From JAVZOV01 sp049976445 (GTDB taxonomy: Archaea; Thermoproteota; Thermoprotei; Gearchaeales; WAQG01): DNA of 6,128 nucleotides. The stretch is taken from positions 1 through 6,128 of the forward strand of contig JBMFIF010000083.1 of the NCBI GenBank assembly GCA_049976445.1, given 5' to 3'. Below the pieces are notes generated by a model. That model made no database searches. It was given only the letters and a program-made list of their open reading frames with translations, and was not told where the DNA came from. This document shows, piece by piece, positions 6,109-6,128 of this stretch. Numbering within the stretch: the first letter of the stretch is position 1; the number at the start of each line of letters is the position of its first letter. The position numbers and the translations under genes were made by a program.

Positions 6109-6119
6109 CATTATACCAT

Positions 6120-6128
6120 ATGCCAAGA
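6120..6128 (+). CDS. Possible start of a gene running off the right end
   Basis: Only ATG-CCA-AGA (Met-Pro-Arg) is visible. The sole support is the well-spaced promoter at 6086-6098, which would start the transcript at this ATG. Product unknown. Confidence 0.25.

Overview
The window looks like an AT-rich archaeal genome, most likely a thermophilic member of the Thermoproteota (crenarchaeal). Three things suggest this. The solute-binding protein has a secretory signal, a long threonine-rich stalk and a C-terminal membrane anchor, a layout typical of archaeal Opp/Dpp binding proteins. The promoters have BRE/TATA boxes about 26 bases from the expected transcript starts rather than bacterial -35/-10 boxes. 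A GC-rich, TnpB-like relic sits in otherwise roughly one-third-GC DNA. Genus and species cannot be named from this sequence.

Layout: positions 1-156 are a promoter region. Positions 157-3889 hold a tight three-gene plus-strand operon encoding an anchored family-5 solute-binding protein, then a DppB-type and a DppC-type permease, with gaps of 10 and 0 bases and Shine-Dalgarno motifs before the two permease genes. Together they form the outer and membrane parts of an Opp/Dpp-class importer for peptides or oligosaccharides. The two ATPase subunits that usually follow are absent. In their place is about 660 bp without a convincing intact gene. Positions 3890-4200 are unexplained AT-rich sequence with weak open frames. 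Positions 4205-4519 are a GC-rich minus-strand island that I read as the decayed 3' end of an IS200/IS605-type tnpB gene, with hairpins that could be a fossil of its guide RNA scaffold.

Positions 4554-5720 (minus strand, convergent with the operon) encode a complete DUF1343/GH171 protein of the NamZ (YbbC) type, whose characterised members are exo-beta-N-acetylmuramidases acting on peptidoglycan fragments. It has no signal peptide, so a cytoplasmic location is expected. Positions 5721-6119 are an AT-rich intergenic region with a promoter for the NamZ-like gene, small repeats, and a second well-formed promoter at the right edge. That promoter is spaced for a leaderless transcript starting at the ATG at 6120.

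Possible joint role (inference): the importer could bring in muropeptide- or amino-sugar-containing fragments from bacterial neighbours, and the cytoplasmic NamZ-like enzyme could cleave them. This would suit an organism that has no murein of its own. The link rests on proximity only: the two units are convergent, separately transcribed and divided by a mobile-element scar.
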